A stretch of 64,000 nucleotides of DNA, from assembly GCF_019448085.1 (NCBI RefSeq), contig NZ_JAGFNZ010000005.1:124001-188000 (forward strand). Direction: 5' to 3'. The stretch is from Caproiciproducens faecalis. Its GTDB lineage: Bacteria; Bacillota; Clostridia; Oscillospirales; Acutalibacteraceae. The position numbers and the translations under genes were made by a program. Of this stretch, positions 1 through 8,307 are shown one piece after another (the stretch's first letter is position 1; each line of letters starts with the position of its first letter). The notes under the pieces are model-generated. The model saw only the letters and a list, made by a program, of their open reading frames with translations, had not been told where the DNA came from and did no database searches.

Positions 1-2366
1 TGCTCTTTGAGCGCTTCCTCAATCCGGAGCGCGTCAGCATGCCGGATTTTGACATCGATTTCTCTGACGAACGCCGTCAGGAAATGATTGAGTACGTCGT
101 TCGCAAATACGGAAGCGACCACGTTGCCCAAATCGTTACCTTCGGCACCATGGCGGCGCGGGGTTCCATCCGTGATGTCGGCCGTGCGATGGCCGTGCCG
201 TACGCAACGGTGGACGGGGTAGCGAAGCTTGTGCCGATGGAGCCGAACATCACGCTGGAAAAGGCACTGAAGACCTCGTCCGATCTGAAGCAGCGCTACG
301 ATACCGACCTGCAGATCCATGAGCTGATCGACATGGCAAGAAAACTGGAAGGAATGCCGCGCAACGCCTCTACCCATGCGGCCGGTGTCGTCATCACGGA
401 CAAGCCGGTAATGGAATATGTTCCGCTTGCCAAAAACAACGATTCCGTGGTCACACAGTACACCATGACTACGCTGGAAGAGCTTGGTCTGCTGAAAATG
501 GACTTCCTTGGCCTGCGCAACCTTTCCGTTATCCGTGACGCACAGGATATGATTGCCACACAGAAACCGGGCTTTCAGATTGAAGATATTCCGCTAGACG
601 ACAGAAAAGTGTATGCCATGCTTTCCACCGGCGCAACGGACGGCGTGTTCCAGTTTGAATCCGCCGGTATGCGCAGTGTGATTATGCAGCTGAAGCCGGA
701 ATATATTGAAGACCTCATTGCGGTTATTTCTCTTTACCGCCCCGGGCCAATGGAATCCATTCCGCGTTATGTCGAAAACCGCCATCATCCCGAAAGGGTG
801 TCCTACCGTCATCCGCTTTTGAAAGACATTCTGGAAGTTACTTACGGCTGTATCGTATATCAGGAACAGGTCATGCAGATTTTCCGTACGCTGGCGGGTT
901 ATTCGCTTGGCCGCGCGGATATCGTGCGCCGTGCGATGAGCAAGAAAAAAGCTGCCGTGATGGAGCGGGAAAAAGAAATCTTCATCTATGGGCTAACAAA
1001 CGAAAACGGCGAGGTTGAAGTGGACGGCTGCATCCGCCGGGGTGTGGACGAGCCCACGGCACAAGCTATCTACGGGGAAATGGAAAGTTTTGCGTCCTAC
1101 GCCTTCAACAAATCACACGCCGCGGCCTATGCACTTCTTAGCTATCAGACGGCGTGGCTGAAATGCTACTATCCGCGCGAATACATGGCGGCGCTGATGA
1201 CCAGTGTACTGGACAACAACAATAAACTGGCGGCTTACATCGCCGAGTGTATGCGTTTGGGCATCCGTGTACTGCCGCCCAACGTCAACCAAAGCGGTGT
1301 CGGTTTTACCGTTGCGGGGAAAGATATCCGCTTCGGTTTGCTTGCCGTTAGAAATCTGGGCAGGGGATTCATTGTCGATACTCTGCGTGACCGTAAGGAA
1401 AACGGGCAGTACACCACGTTCTACGGTTTCTGCAAACGCATGTACGGCGAACTGAACCGGCGTGCGCTGGAGAGTCTGGTCAAATGCGGCGCATTGGACG
1501 GCCTTGGCGTCAACCGCAGGCAGATGCTGACCAGTATCGGCAATATTATGGATCACCTTGATGACGATAAACGGCGCAACGTTGACGGTCAGATGGGATT
1601 TTTTGATACCCCCGCACAGCAAGATGACGAGGAATACGTCATCGGCGCAATGCCGGATTTCAGTGTAAGCGATAAACTGGCTATGGAAAAAGAAGTGACG
1701 GGCATGTATCTTTCAGGCCATCCTATGGCAGAATATATTAATCGGTATGACGCGATTCACGCAAGCCGTACCGGTGATATTCTGGACGACGCCAGAGAGG
1801 GCGGAGGACGTTTTCATGACGGCGACACGGTGACGCTCCTCGGGATCATTGTCAGCGTAAAAATGAAAGTGACAAAAAGCAACAGCACGATGGCGTTCGT
1901 TTCTTTAGAGGATATGTTCGGCTCCATGGAGGTGCTGGTTTTTCCGAAGATCCTGGCTCAGTACGCCGAATGGATTTCGGAAGGCAAAATCGTGAAAATG
2001 TTCGGCAGAGTCAGTATGAGGGAAGACGAAGAGGCAAAGCTGGTCTGCGAATCGGTCGGCCCCGCCCCGAACCCGCACGGCGAGCCCGACAGGAGCGCTC
2101 CTGCCGCAAAGTCGCCGACTCATCCCGGCCTTTACATCAAAGTGCCGGATGAGGAATCGGAACTGTATGACCGGGCAAAAAAATACCTTGCCATTTTTGA
2201 CGGCAGAACACCGCTCTATATCTATTTTGTCAACGGCAAAAAACTGGTGCGGGCTCCTTTTTCCATGTATGTCAGCGTGAATGATATTTTGGTGAGGGAA
2301 TTAAAAAGGCTGCTGGGGGATAAAAATGTGGCGGTTGTAAAAGAATTGCAACAAGAATCCATATAG
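1..2366 (+). CDS. dnaE: DNA polymerase III subunit alpha, DnaE type (5' truncated)
   Basis: Replicative DNA polymerase catalytic subunit. The frame is already open at base 3, ahead of the first Met at 39, so the PHP domain and N-terminus lie outside the window. The visible part opens with PDFDIDF, which carries two of the palm catalytic aspartates. It continues through the fingers region (YRPGPMESIPRY) and helix-hairpin-helix, and reaches an OB-fold near residue 593 counted from the Met at 39 (GDTVTLLGIIVSVKMK). The OB-fold and the lack of an inserted exonuclease in the visible part fit DnaE rather than PolC. The stop TAG is at 2364-2366; pfkA follows after 94 bases from its own promoter. Confidence 0.95.
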   Translation, partial: LFERFLNPERVSMPDFDIDFSDERRQEMIEYVVRKYGSDHVAQIVTFGTMAARGSIRDVGRAMAVPYATVDGVAKLVPMEPNITLEKALKTSSDLKQRYDTDLQIHELIDMARKLEGMPRNASTHAAGVVITDKPVMEYVPLAKNNDSVVTQYTMTTLEELGLLKMDFLGLRNLSVIRDAQDMIATQKPGFQIEDIPLDDRKVYAMLSTGATDGVFQFESAGMRSVIMQLKPEYIEDLIAVISLYRPGPMESIPRYVENRHHPERVSYRHPLLKDILEVTYGCIVYQEQVMQIFRTLAGYSLGRADIVRRAMSKKKAAVMEREKEIFIYGLTNENGEVEVDGCIRRGVDEPTAQAIYGEMESFASYAFNKSHAAAYALLSYQTAWLKCYYPREYMAALMTSVLDNNNKLAAYIAECMRLGIRVLPPNVNQSGVGFTVAGKDIRFGLLAVRNLGRGFIVDTLRDRKENGQYTTFYGFCKRMYGELNRRALESLVKCGALDGLGVNRRQMLTSIGNIMDHLDDDKRRNVDGQMGFFDTPAQQDDEEYVIGAMPDFSVSDKLAMEKEVTGMYLSGHPMAEYINRYDAIHASRTGDILDDAREGGGRFHDGDTVTLLGIIVSVKMKVTKSNSTMAFVSLEDMFGSMEVLVFPKILAQYAEWISEGKIVKMFGRVSMREDEEAKLVCESVGPAPNPHGEPDRSAPAAKSPTHPGLYIKVPDEESELYDRAKKYLAIFDGRTPLYIYFVNGKKLVRAPFSMYVSVNDILVRELKRLLGDKNVAVVKELQQESI

Positions 2367-2392
2367 CAGATACTTTTATCCATATTCGCCGG

Positions 2393-2422
2393 TTGATTCT
2401 TCTTTGTCGAATATACTATAAT
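2393..2422 (+). promoter_or_regulatory. Sigma-A-type promoter for pfkA
   Basis: TTGATT (2393-2398), an 18-base spacer and a perfect TATAAT (2417-2422) lie 38 bases upstream of the pfkA start. The gene can therefore be expressed independently of dnaE. Confidence 0.65.
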
Positions 2423-2460
2423 CTAGGTATGGCAAAGCAACGAATTTAGGGGGTATCATC

Positions 2461-3429
2461 ATGAATGCAAAAACTATTGCGGTGTTAACCAGCGGCGGAG
2501 ACGCGCCCGGTATGAACGCCGCCGTCCGCGCAGTGGCAAGAACCGGTATTTCTTGTGGGATGAGGGTCATGGGTGTACGCAGAGGATACAATGGCCTTTT
2601 GAACCGTGATGTGTTTGAAATGAATCTGCGCAGTGTTTCTGACATTATTCATCATGGCGGTACAGCTTTATTTACTGCCCGCAGCCCGGAATTCAATACT
2701 CCGGAGGGTGTGAAAAAGGCTGCTGACAATTGTCGTGACATGGGGATAGAGGGCATTGTTGTCATTGGCGGAGACGGTTCTTTCCGCGGTGCCCGCGACC
2801 TCACAAAGGAAGGTATTCCCTGCGTAGGTGTACCGGGTACCATTGATAACGATATTGCCGCCAGTGAATATACCATTGGATTTGATACCGCTATGAATAC
2901 AGCGGTAGAAATGGTTGACCGTCTGCGTGACACCACAGAGTCACATGACCGCTGCAGTGTGGTAGAGGTGATGGGCAGACGCTGCGGGGATTTGGCACTT
3001 CAAACCGGTATTGCAGTTGGCGCAACGACGATCCTTGTTCCGGAAGTTCCCTTCGATTTTCAGACGGATATCATTAACCGCATGATGTTTACTCAAAAAA
3101 CCGGCAAGAAGCACTTTATCATTGTGGTTGCTGAGGGAGTCGGCGGTGTAGACAAGCTGGCAAAGGATATTGAAGCAAAAACCGGAATTGAAACCAGAGC
3201 CACAGTTCTAGGCCATGTTCAGCGCGGCGGATCGCCGACACTGCGTGACCGTGTTGCCGGAAGCGTAATGGGCTTCCACGCAGCAGACCTTCTGTACAGA
3301 GGACATGGCAACAGAGTTGTTGTCATGCAGAAGGGGAAGGTAGTTGATTTGGACATTACAGAGGCGCTGGAGATGGAGCGTGTGTTTGACAAGCATCTGT
3401 ATGACATTGCATTGAGAATTTCCATCTAA
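2461..3429 (+). CDS. pfkA: ATP-dependent 6-phosphofructokinase
   Basis: Phosphorylates fructose 6-phosphate to fructose 1,6-bisphosphate in glycolysis; cytosolic. The 322-residue length is typical of the bacterial ATP-PFK tetramer subunit. TSGGDAPGMNA near residue 10 and GGDGSF near 103 form the ATP/Mg site, with Gly at the position that is Asp in PPi enzymes. PGTIDND near 125 holds the catalytic Asp and has Gly where PPi enzymes have Lys. QRGGSPTLRDR binds substrate. An AGGGGG ribosome site precedes the ATG. A second, divergent PFK is encoded at 36008-37084, so this copy is the likely standard glycolytic enzyme. Confidence 0.95.
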   Translation: MNAKTIAVLTSGGDAPGMNAAVRAVARTGISCGMRVMGVRRGYNGLLNRDVFEMNLRSVSDIIHHGGTALFTARSPEFNTPEGVKKAADNCRDMGIEGIVVIGGDGSFRGARDLTKEGIPCVGVPGTIDNDIAASEYTIGFDTAMNTAVEMVDRLRDTTESHDRCSVVEVMGRRCGDLALQTGIAVGATTILVPEVPFDFQTDIINRMMFTQKTGKKHFIIVVAEGVGGVDKLAKDIEAKTGIETRATVLGHVQRGGSPTLRDRVAGSVMGFHAADLLYRGHGNRVVVMQKGKVVDLDITEALEMERVFDKHLYDIALRISI

Positions 3430-3439
3430 TAAGATCAAA

Positions 3440-3477
3440 AAAGGAGTTCCGATTCATTCGGAACTCCTTTTATTTTT
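3440..3477. terminator. Bidirectional terminator between pfkA and comFB
   Basis: A perfect 13-bp stem (3440-3452 with 3458-3470) and 5-base loop have T-rich tracts on both sides. It separates convergent pfkA and the comFB-like gene, whose 3' end reaches the hairpin. Confidence 0.85.
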
Positions 3478-3778
3478 CTGTATTTTCATCATGGGGGCAA
3501 TCGACAGACAAGTTATGGTGAGGATTTTCCGAAACCACTTTTGCGGCTTGAAACAACGCGTTCAGCAGATCTGTTTCATATTGCGTGGACAGCGTATCTA
3601 ATTTGGAATAAACCTCTCCTTCATAAGTGGCGACATATTTTGCAGGAAGCCTGTTCAGTGCGTAGGAGGCAATGTCCATTCGACACTTTTCGCATTTACA
3701 ACAATCAAGCTTGTCGATGACCTCATCCATTTTAGTCAAGAGCAAAGATTCCATTAAATTTTTCAGTTTTACCCCCAT
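3470..3778 (-). CDS. comFB: Late competence development protein ComFB family
   Basis: A 102-residue protein with ComFB family features: an N-terminal KNLMESLL helix, the Cys cluster CCKCEKCR near residues 26-33, DIASYALNRLPAKYV, and a C-terminal VVSENPHHNL. The Cys cluster suggests metal binding. B. subtilis comFB lies in the late competence comF operon, but its biochemical role is unclear, and cyanobacterial relatives bind cyclic dinucleotides. Here it stands alone rather than with comFA/comFC, and its 3' end overlaps the shared terminator with pfkA. The ATG is preceded by an AAAGGCAGG ribosome site. Confidence 0.8.
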   Translation of the reverse strand: MGVKLKNLMESLLLTKMDEVIDKLDCCKCEKCRMDIASYALNRLPAKYVATYEGEVYSKLDTLSTQYETDLLNALFQAAKVVSENPHHNLSVDCPHDENTEK

Positions 3779-3904
3779 ATGTACCTGCCTTTCTTACAAA
3801 TTGCCTTTTGTGACCTACACTATCTTACCATCGTTGATAAGGTTTGTAAATGATTTTTGTGGAATATGCAACCTGTTATTTTTCTCTTTGACCGTTATAA
3901 GCCG

Positions 3905-4396
3905 CTATTCATATTTCCTTACGCCGACAATATGTAAAAAACGAGCAGTACTGTAAAGGTAACTGCTTAACGGCCGCATATAAGCGTCATAGGTGTGCGC
4001 GGCAATAAAGATATCTTCCGGAGTAATGTCCACGATTACCGGGGAGTGGTAAAAGTGATTCTCCACGTTGCCAAGCTGCACAATGTCGCCTACTTCCACG
4101 GAATTTCTATCGGTTTGCTCCGCGTAAGGACCCGCCGCCTTGTTTGTCGTAAGAAAATTGTAAAGATATTCCACTCCGCTCCAGGAGGGTGTGCGGTCAT
4201 TGCTACCTTTATAGTACCAGCCGAAAACGGGGGTGTAGTTCATAATTCTGCTTCCGGCGTAGATGCACTGGGAAGCAAAATTGGTGCAGTCTCCACCCAT
4301 TTTATCAAAATTCATGAAAGCACGGTTTCTTAGTAACGCCCATGTTTTAGCATACTCGGAGACCTGTTCGCGGTTATACGGTATTTCCATCAGCAT
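3905..4396 (-). CDS. Amidase-domain protein (Amidase_6 type)
   Basis: A 163-residue protein matching the putative amidase domain of Firmicutes: YNREQVSEYAKTWA, then GGDCTNFASQC with the likely nucleophile Cys near residue 37, then WYY and a later His (HFYHSPVIVDI near 117-127), as in a papain-like Cys/His arrangement. Such domains are often found on surface or spore proteins, but no signal peptide is visible, so location is uncertain. The start at 4396 is supported by AAGAGGTG seven bases upstream; a second Met two codons in is less well placed. Confidence 0.8.
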   Translation of the reverse strand: MLMEIPYNREQVSEYAKTWALLRNRAFMNFDKMGGDCTNFASQCIYAGSRIMNYTPVFGWYYKGSNDRTPSWSGVEYLYNFLTTNKAAGPYAEQTDRNSVEVGDIVQLGNVENHFYHSPVIVDITPEDIFIAAHTYDAYMRPLSSYLYSTARFLHIVGVRKYE

Positions 4397-4492
4397 AAAA
4401 ATGCACCTCTTCCGTTTTGATTCTTTAAATTTTATGATGCATTTACCGGTGGCATGACAAATCAGGCTGATTCCAAACGAAGCTGAAGAACT

Positions 4493-4885
4493 TCATTCTT
4501 TTTTACAAGCGCGAAGTTTACAGTAGAAATGGAAAATAATCTGCAGCAGAGTGCCCGCGCAAAGCCCGATGGCCATCCAGGTGAAAAGGGAGAGAAGTCC
4601 CACCAAATCTTCCCAGCCGCTGCGGCTTTCCAGAAATGCTCGGTACATTTCAATGAATCCCACAAGAAGCCCCAGCGCAAACACGGAACTCATAATTTTC
4701 AGTTTCAGAAAATACAGAGTGGAAGAGATTGCACCGAAGATCAGCGAAAGAATGATATAAGCCGCAATGTTTTGAATGGTGACCGGATTTCCCAGCAGAT
4801 ACTTAACGCCGAAGAAAAGAAGCGCAAAGGACAGGATCGCCACGCAGAAAAAAATAAGCCCGATGTATTTGCTGTTGCTTTTCAT
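4493..4885 (-). CDS. Small four-helix membrane protein, function unknown
   Basis: A 130-residue protein with four predicted hydrophobic segments (about residues 8-30, 38-60, 64-84 and 96-118) and a basic, Cys-containing C-terminus ending in CKLRACKKE. I do not recognise the family. It lies downstream of two minus-strand hairpins, so it probably has its own promoter. The terminators on the far side and its own start make it likely to be real. Confidence 0.65.
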   Translation of the reverse strand: MKSNSKYIGLIFFCVAILSFALLFFGVKYLLGNPVTIQNIAAYIILSLIFGAISSTLYFLKLKIMSSVFALGLLVGFIEMYRAFLESRSGWEDLVGLLSLFTWMAIGLCAGTLLQIIFHFYCKLRACKKE

Positions 4886-4925
4886 CCCGTTTTCCTCCCG
4901 AAAGATAGGTTCATAAGTTCAGTCT

Positions 4926-4975
4926 AACAAAAATATGCCCGCTTTTCCACATTTTTAGACGGGGAAAAGGCGGGC
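4926..4975 (-). terminator. Possible second minus-strand terminator
   Basis: GCCCGC-TTTTCC (4937-4948) pairs with GGAAAAGGCGGGC (4963-4975) with one bulge. On the minus strand it is followed by ATATTTTTG. It lies just upstream of the membrane protein at 4885 and may insulate it. Confidence 0.5.
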
Positions 4976-4984
4976 TTCCAAGAC

Positions 4985-5014
4985 AAAAAAGGAACGCAGC
5001 TTTTGCTACGCTCC
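4985..5014 (-). terminator. Terminator of the 59-codon gene
   Basis: A ten-pair stem (4991-5000 with 5005-5014, some G-U) with a four-base loop is followed on the minus strand by six Ts. The stop codon of the preceding small gene lies inside the stem. Confidence 0.7.
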
Positions 5015-5185
5015 CTGATAAGAATCATCCCGCATAAACGTTTCAACGAATAGATGCAGTCCGTCGGCGGTTGTGATTTCTTTTGTGTGCTGCTTTGCCG
5101 CTTCCTGCGCATATTTTGGCAGGGACTCAAAATAATGCCGTGCCTGTGTGTCCGCCTGTAAAAGACAATGTAAATCTTCCGGCAA
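5006..5185 (-). CDS. Small conserved-type hypothetical protein
   Basis: A soluble protein of about 59 residues, from LPEDLHCLLQAD through YFESLPKYAQEAAKQH to a C-terminal FVETFM. The pattern recalls short Clostridia proteins sometimes annotated near the YdeI/OmpD-associated group, but I cannot assign a function. I chose TTG at 5185 because AGAGGTG sits six bases upstream; the longer frame starts at GTG 5194, which is part of that ribosome site. A terminator overlaps its stop codon, supporting a single-gene transcript. Confidence 0.6.
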   Translation of the reverse strand: MPEDLHCLLQADTQARHYFESLPKYAQEAAKQHTKEITTADGLHLFVETFMRDDSYQGA

Positions 5186-5274
5186 TGTAATCACCTCTTT
5201 GATAATAGTATGGGCGGATTTCCCAAATTTAGAACGTGGGAAATTTTACCATGCTGTCATAAAAAGTCGATTTC

Positions 5275-5303
5275 TTGTATTATTGATAGAAAAATGCTAT
5301 AAT
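5275..5303 (+). promoter_or_regulatory. Promoter of the tandem HD-GYP gene
   Basis: TTGTAT (5275-5280), a 17-base spacer and TATAAT (5298-5303) with an extended TGC just upstream. The expected transcript start near 5310 favours ATG 5335 over ATG 5320. Confidence 0.7.
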
Positions 5304-5334
5304 TTACCAAACAATAATTATGGAGATTGGTATC

Positions 5335-6531
5335 ATGGATTTTAATGTAAATGAATTATTGAATTCTCTTTCTTATACACTGGATTATGTTGAGAAGGAC
5401 TTAATCAGCGACGTTACCAATCACGGAAGACGGGTTGCCTATATTGCCGCAAGAATCGGACAAAAAATCAGGTTATCCAATACGGAACTGTTTGACCTGA
5501 TTTCGTATTCGCTTCTGCATGACAACGGTGTGACGAAGTCGTTGATCCAGATGCCGGATCCCGGAAATTACCAGAAAGCGGAACTCAGCAGAATGCACTG
5601 TGTGGAAGGCGAGAAAAACATTGTCTTTTTTCCGTTCTTTCATAAAGTGCCGAATGTGATTCTTTATCATCATGAACATTATGACGGCAGCGGATTTTTC
5701 GGAATTTCCGGAAAGAAAATCCCCATGTTTTCAAGAATTATTGCTTTGGCGGATTCCATTGCCATCTGTTTTTCCGAGGGAAAGAAAAAAGCAGATATAG
5801 AAATATGGATCAAGAGGGCCTGTATTTTTGACAGGGATTTCGTCGATGTCTTTCTGGAACTGAGCCGAAATATAGAATTTTGGCTGAACATGGACGACAA
5901 CTTTGTGTTTCAGGCTCTGCGTGCTATTATGCCCAGTTTCCACCGGGAATCCAGCTATCAGGAAATGCACACGGTTTCCAGTATATTCAGTAATATCATC
6001 GATGCTAAGTCGCCGTTTACCGGTTCTCATTCCCGCGGAATCAGTGAAAAAACCGGAATTCTGTGTGATTACTATCAGTTTGACCGGGATACCTACTGGA
6101 AAATGCGGATTGCCGCCGACCTTCACGACCTGGGAAAGCTGATGGTGCCCAATGAAATTCTGGACAAGCCCGGTACCTTGACACCAAGTGAAATAGCAGT
6201 GATTCAGTCCCACACTTTCTACACCCGCAAAACTTTGGAAGGAATCACAGGGTTTGAAGAAATTGCCGACTGGGCGGCCAATCATCACGAAAAGCTGAAC
6301 GGAAAAGGGTATCCGTACGGATTTGACGCGGACAGACTGGACTTTAATTCCCGCCTGCTGGGCTGTGTGGATATCTATCAGGCGCTCACGGAAGACAGAC
6401 CGTACCGCCCGCCCATGTCACATCGCAAGGCGATTGCCCTAATGAGAAATATGGCAGGGCAGAATCTGATTGACTCCTCTATCGTGGAAGATATTAACCG
6501 CGTATTTGAATCGGCGTGTGCCACCGCTTAA
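5335..6531 (+). CDS. Tandem HD-GYP domain phosphodiesterase-like protein
   Basis: About 398 residues with two HD-GYP-like halves. The N-terminal half has LLHD (about 62) and HHEHYDGSGFFG (about 108), a GYP-like loop without the canonical GYP triplet. The C-terminal half is complete, with HDLGK (about 266) and HHEKLNGKGYP (about 317). HD-GYP proteins are metal-dependent phosphodiesterases of cyclic di-GMP or related dinucleotides, or degenerate sensors. There is no membrane segment or receiver domain. ATG 5335 has GGAG ten bases upstream; ATG 5320 would begin too close to the transcript start. Its TAA shares the palindrome TTAA with the stop of the convergent oxidoreductase. Confidence 0.88.
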   Translation: MDFNVNELLNSLSYTLDYVEKDLISDVTNHGRRVAYIAARIGQKIRLSNTELFDLISYSLLHDNGVTKSLIQMPDPGNYQKAELSRMHCVEGEKNIVFFPFFHKVPNVILYHHEHYDGSGFFGISGKKIPMFSRIIALADSIAICFSEGKKKADIEIWIKRACIFDRDFVDVFLELSRNIEFWLNMDDNFVFQALRAIMPSFHRESSYQEMHTVSSIFSNIIDAKSPFTGSHSRGISEKTGILCDYYQFDRDTYWKMRIAADLHDLGKLMVPNEILDKPGTLTPSEIAVIQSHTFYTRKTLEGITGFEEIADWAANHHEKLNGKGYPYGFDADRLDFNSRLLGCVDIYQALTEDRPYRPPMSHRKAIALMRNMAGQNLIDSSIVEDINRVFESACATA

Positions 6532-7457
6532 GCATTGCCGGTTTTTATCATTGTTTCCAGCAAACGCTGGGTTTTCAGCGCTTCTTCGCCGTTTACAAGC
6601 GGCTGGGTGTTTCCTTCAACAGAATTTATAAAGTGGAGAATGGCGTCTTCAAACCCCTTGCGCTTCAGAATGGTTTCCCACGCGGGAGGGGTTACTGTTT
6701 CCGTTGTACCGCCCGTTTCCGTTTCAAAGGTATCCAAATCCCTGACCCGAACCAGCGCCCCTTCTGTAATCAGCTCCATTCTTTCCATATTAGTGCCGGC
6801 TTTCCGGTGCATGCTCAGAAAAACGGACGATCCGTTTTCCGACTGATAACCGTGCTGAGCGAAGATCAAACCCAAATTTTCATTTGTTTTTAAGGCACCA
6901 TTGATTATGGCGCCTTTTTTTGGTTCCGCCAGCCAGCGCGCAGTGTCCACCAGATGAATATAGTCGTCCAGCATGGTTAACTGATAATTTTCCGGTCGGA
7001 TAGAATCTGTTCTATGCTTTTCCAGACGAATGATTGCTGTTCCTGTATTCAGGATGTTTTTTGCTTTAACATACATCGGCGCGAATCTGCGGTTAAACCC
7101 AACCATCAGCTTCCTGCCGCATCGAAGGCTGAGTTCCGTCAGCTGTTCCGTCTCATCACCTGTGGCCGCGAGCGGCTTGTCTACATAGACGTCCTTGCCG
7201 TGTGTCAGGGCTTCGGTAACAATTTCAAAATGGGATTCTGTTGAACTGGAGACAAATACGGCGTCAGTTTCCTGCAGTAAATCCGTTATGCTCGAAAACG
7301 ATTTGATACGGTACATGCCGCAGAGCTGGCTCCTTTTGCTTTCCGTAGGGCTGAATCCGCCGACAAATTTCCAGTTTCTCTCAGCGGAGAGATACGGCAG
7401 ATAAACCTTTTGCGCGATATTTCCAAGTCCGATGATCCCAATACGAATTTTTGACAT
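6528..7457 (-). CDS. Gfo/Idh/MocA family NAD(P)-dependent oxidoreductase
   Basis: A 309-residue Rossmann-fold dehydrogenase. IGIIGLGNIAQ at the N-terminus is the dinucleotide-binding loop, DKPLA near residue 95 is the family's EKP-type motif with Asp in place of Glu, and GFNRRFAP near 120 matches the start of the C-terminal substrate domain. The substrate (sugar, inositol or related polyol) cannot be read from sequence. The gene is monocistronic and converges with the HD-GYP gene, their stops overlapping within TTAA. A long hairpin upstream at 7521-7587 isolates it from the small gene before it. Confidence 0.85.
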   Translation of the reverse strand: MSKIRIGIIGLGNIAQKVYLPYLSAERNWKFVGGFSPTESKRSQLCGMYRIKSFSSITDLLQETDAVFVSSSTESHFEIVTEALTHGKDVYVDKPLAATGDETEQLTELSLRCGRKLMVGFNRRFAPMYVKAKNILNTGTAIIRLEKHRTDSIRPENYQLTMLDDYIHLVDTARWLAEPKKGAIINGALKTNENLGLIFAQHGYQSENGSSVFLSMHRKAGTNMERMELITEGALVRVRDLDTFETETGGTTETVTPPAWETILKRKGFEDAILHFINSVEGNTQPLVNGEEALKTQRLLETMIKTGNA

Positions 7458-7520
7458 AATTGCCTCCTATGATGAATTTTTCTTATTTTATTATAATGCG
7501 GAAGTGATATCTATGTAAAC

Positions 7521-7587
7521 AAAAACCTCCGGCTGGGTATAAAACAGGCGTGCTTTTCAAACCGCACCTGTTTCTATCCAGCGGAGG
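7521..7587 (-). terminator. Long-stem terminator after the 50-codon gene
   Basis: A long, slightly interrupted stem: CCTCCG pairs with CGGAGG, CTGG with CCAG, and AACAGG with CCTGTT around a ten-base loop. On the minus strand it is followed by TTTTTG. Confidence 0.75.
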
Positions 7588-7620
7588 CAGTATTATGGGT
7601 GAACAGCCGTTAACTGGCTA

Positions 7621-7773
7621 TTAGTCTGTACCGTCGATTTCTTCCTGGAGCTCGTCTATGAAAACTTCAATCTGATCCATCCGTTTATGGTCCTTCTGTT
7701 TTTCTGCCTGCTGATAACAAACCTTGTATACCAACAATTTACTCTTCAGCATCGCTTTTTGCTTTGTATTCAA
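7621..7773 (-). CDS. 50-residue charged small protein, unknown function
   Basis: TTG start at 7773 with AGGAGGTG five bases upstream, ending TAA at 7621. The product is a hydrophilic, probably helical peptide (MNTKQKAMLKSKLLVYKVC, then QQAEKQKDHKRMDQ, ending EEIDGTD). It alternates Lys-rich and Glu/Asp-rich stretches, as in a short helical hairpin or Spo0E-like peptide, but lacks a clear Spo0E signature. It is followed by a terminator and preceded by another, so it is a self-contained unit. I do not recognise a family. Confidence 0.6.
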   Translation of the reverse strand: MNTKQKAMLKSKLLVYKVCYQQAEKQKDHKRMDQIEVFIDELQEEIDGTD

Positions 7774-7856
7774 TAGAGCACCTCCTAAATATTTTGATTT
7801 TATTATAACACAGAATTATAAATATATAGTGTGATCTTAGAAATAGAAATATTAAC

Positions 7857-7883
7857 AAAAAAGTACGCCTTGAAAGGCGTACT
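7857..7883 (-). terminator. Terminator of the 47-codon gene
   Basis: Perfect nine-bp stem (7862-7870 with 7875-7883), four-base loop, then a T-run on the minus strand. Confidence 0.75.
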
Positions 7884-7904
7884 CTAAAAATCAATGCTAA
7901 AGGA

Positions 7905-8048
7905 CTAACCCTTTGTAACAATGGAATCCAGGCATTGGATCAAATCCTGAATGGAGTTTATCTTAACATCCTGCTTCATAATCGCTTCCTGAAGATCCCT
8001 GGAAAGGGAGTCAAATTTATTTTTTACTGCCGGCCCTATATAGGACAT
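7905..8048 (-). CDS. 47-residue small protein, unknown function
   Basis: ATG at 8048 with GAGGTGAT five bases upstream; stop TAG at 7905. The peptide begins MSYIGPAVKNKFDSLSRDL and ends IQCLDSIVTKG. It looks like two amphipathic helices without a membrane span. It is the second of three adjacent minus-strand small genes, each with its own ribosome site and hairpin. Function is not recognisable. Confidence 0.6.
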   Translation of the reverse strand: MSYIGPAVKNKFDSLSRDLQEAIMKQDVKINSIQDLIQCLDSIVTKG

Positions 8049-8107
8049 ATCATCACCTCGCCATTAGGATTCTCTTTTTGAGGAAAATCATACGGAACAA
8101 GGATGAT

Positions 8108-8140
8108 AAAAAGCCGTCCCACCATCGGGGACGGCTTTTT
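8108..8140. terminator. Hairpin terminator after the 55-codon gene
   Basis: GCCGTCCC (8113-8120) pairs with GGGACGGC (8128-8135), flanked by A- and T-runs, so it can act in both directions. It directly follows the stop at 8140 on the minus strand. Confidence 0.8.
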
Positions 8141-8307
8141 CAATTCTGTTGCTTTGCGTTGTTCTGAACGGAATTTTTGTAAGAATTCCATTCTTCACTG
8201 CCGTTTTTACTTTTATCCTTATCGTTGTACTCCATAAAATCATAATCTCCGGTTTCAGCCGAATCATCTTTGTCGTTCTTGTTCCAACCGCAATACGGAC
8301 TGTTCAT
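8140..8307 (-). CDS. 55-residue hydrophilic protein, unknown function
   Basis: ATG at 8307 preceded by GAGGTGATT; stop TGA at 8140-8142 abuts a terminator. The product starts MNSPYCGWNKNDKDDSAETG and ends NAKQQN. It is rich in Asn, Asp, Lys and Ser and is likely disordered; the composition resembles small acid-soluble or coat-associated spore peptides, which is only an inference. No family is recognised. Confidence 0.6.
   Translation of the reverse strand: MNSPYCGWNKNDKDDSAETGDYDFMEYNDKDKSKNGSEEWNSYKNSVQNNAKQQN

Noticed and set aside
4924-5130. 68-codon minus-strand ORF overlapping the 59-codon gene
   Set aside because: It lies in another frame, has no ribosome site and runs through two hairpins that look like terminators.
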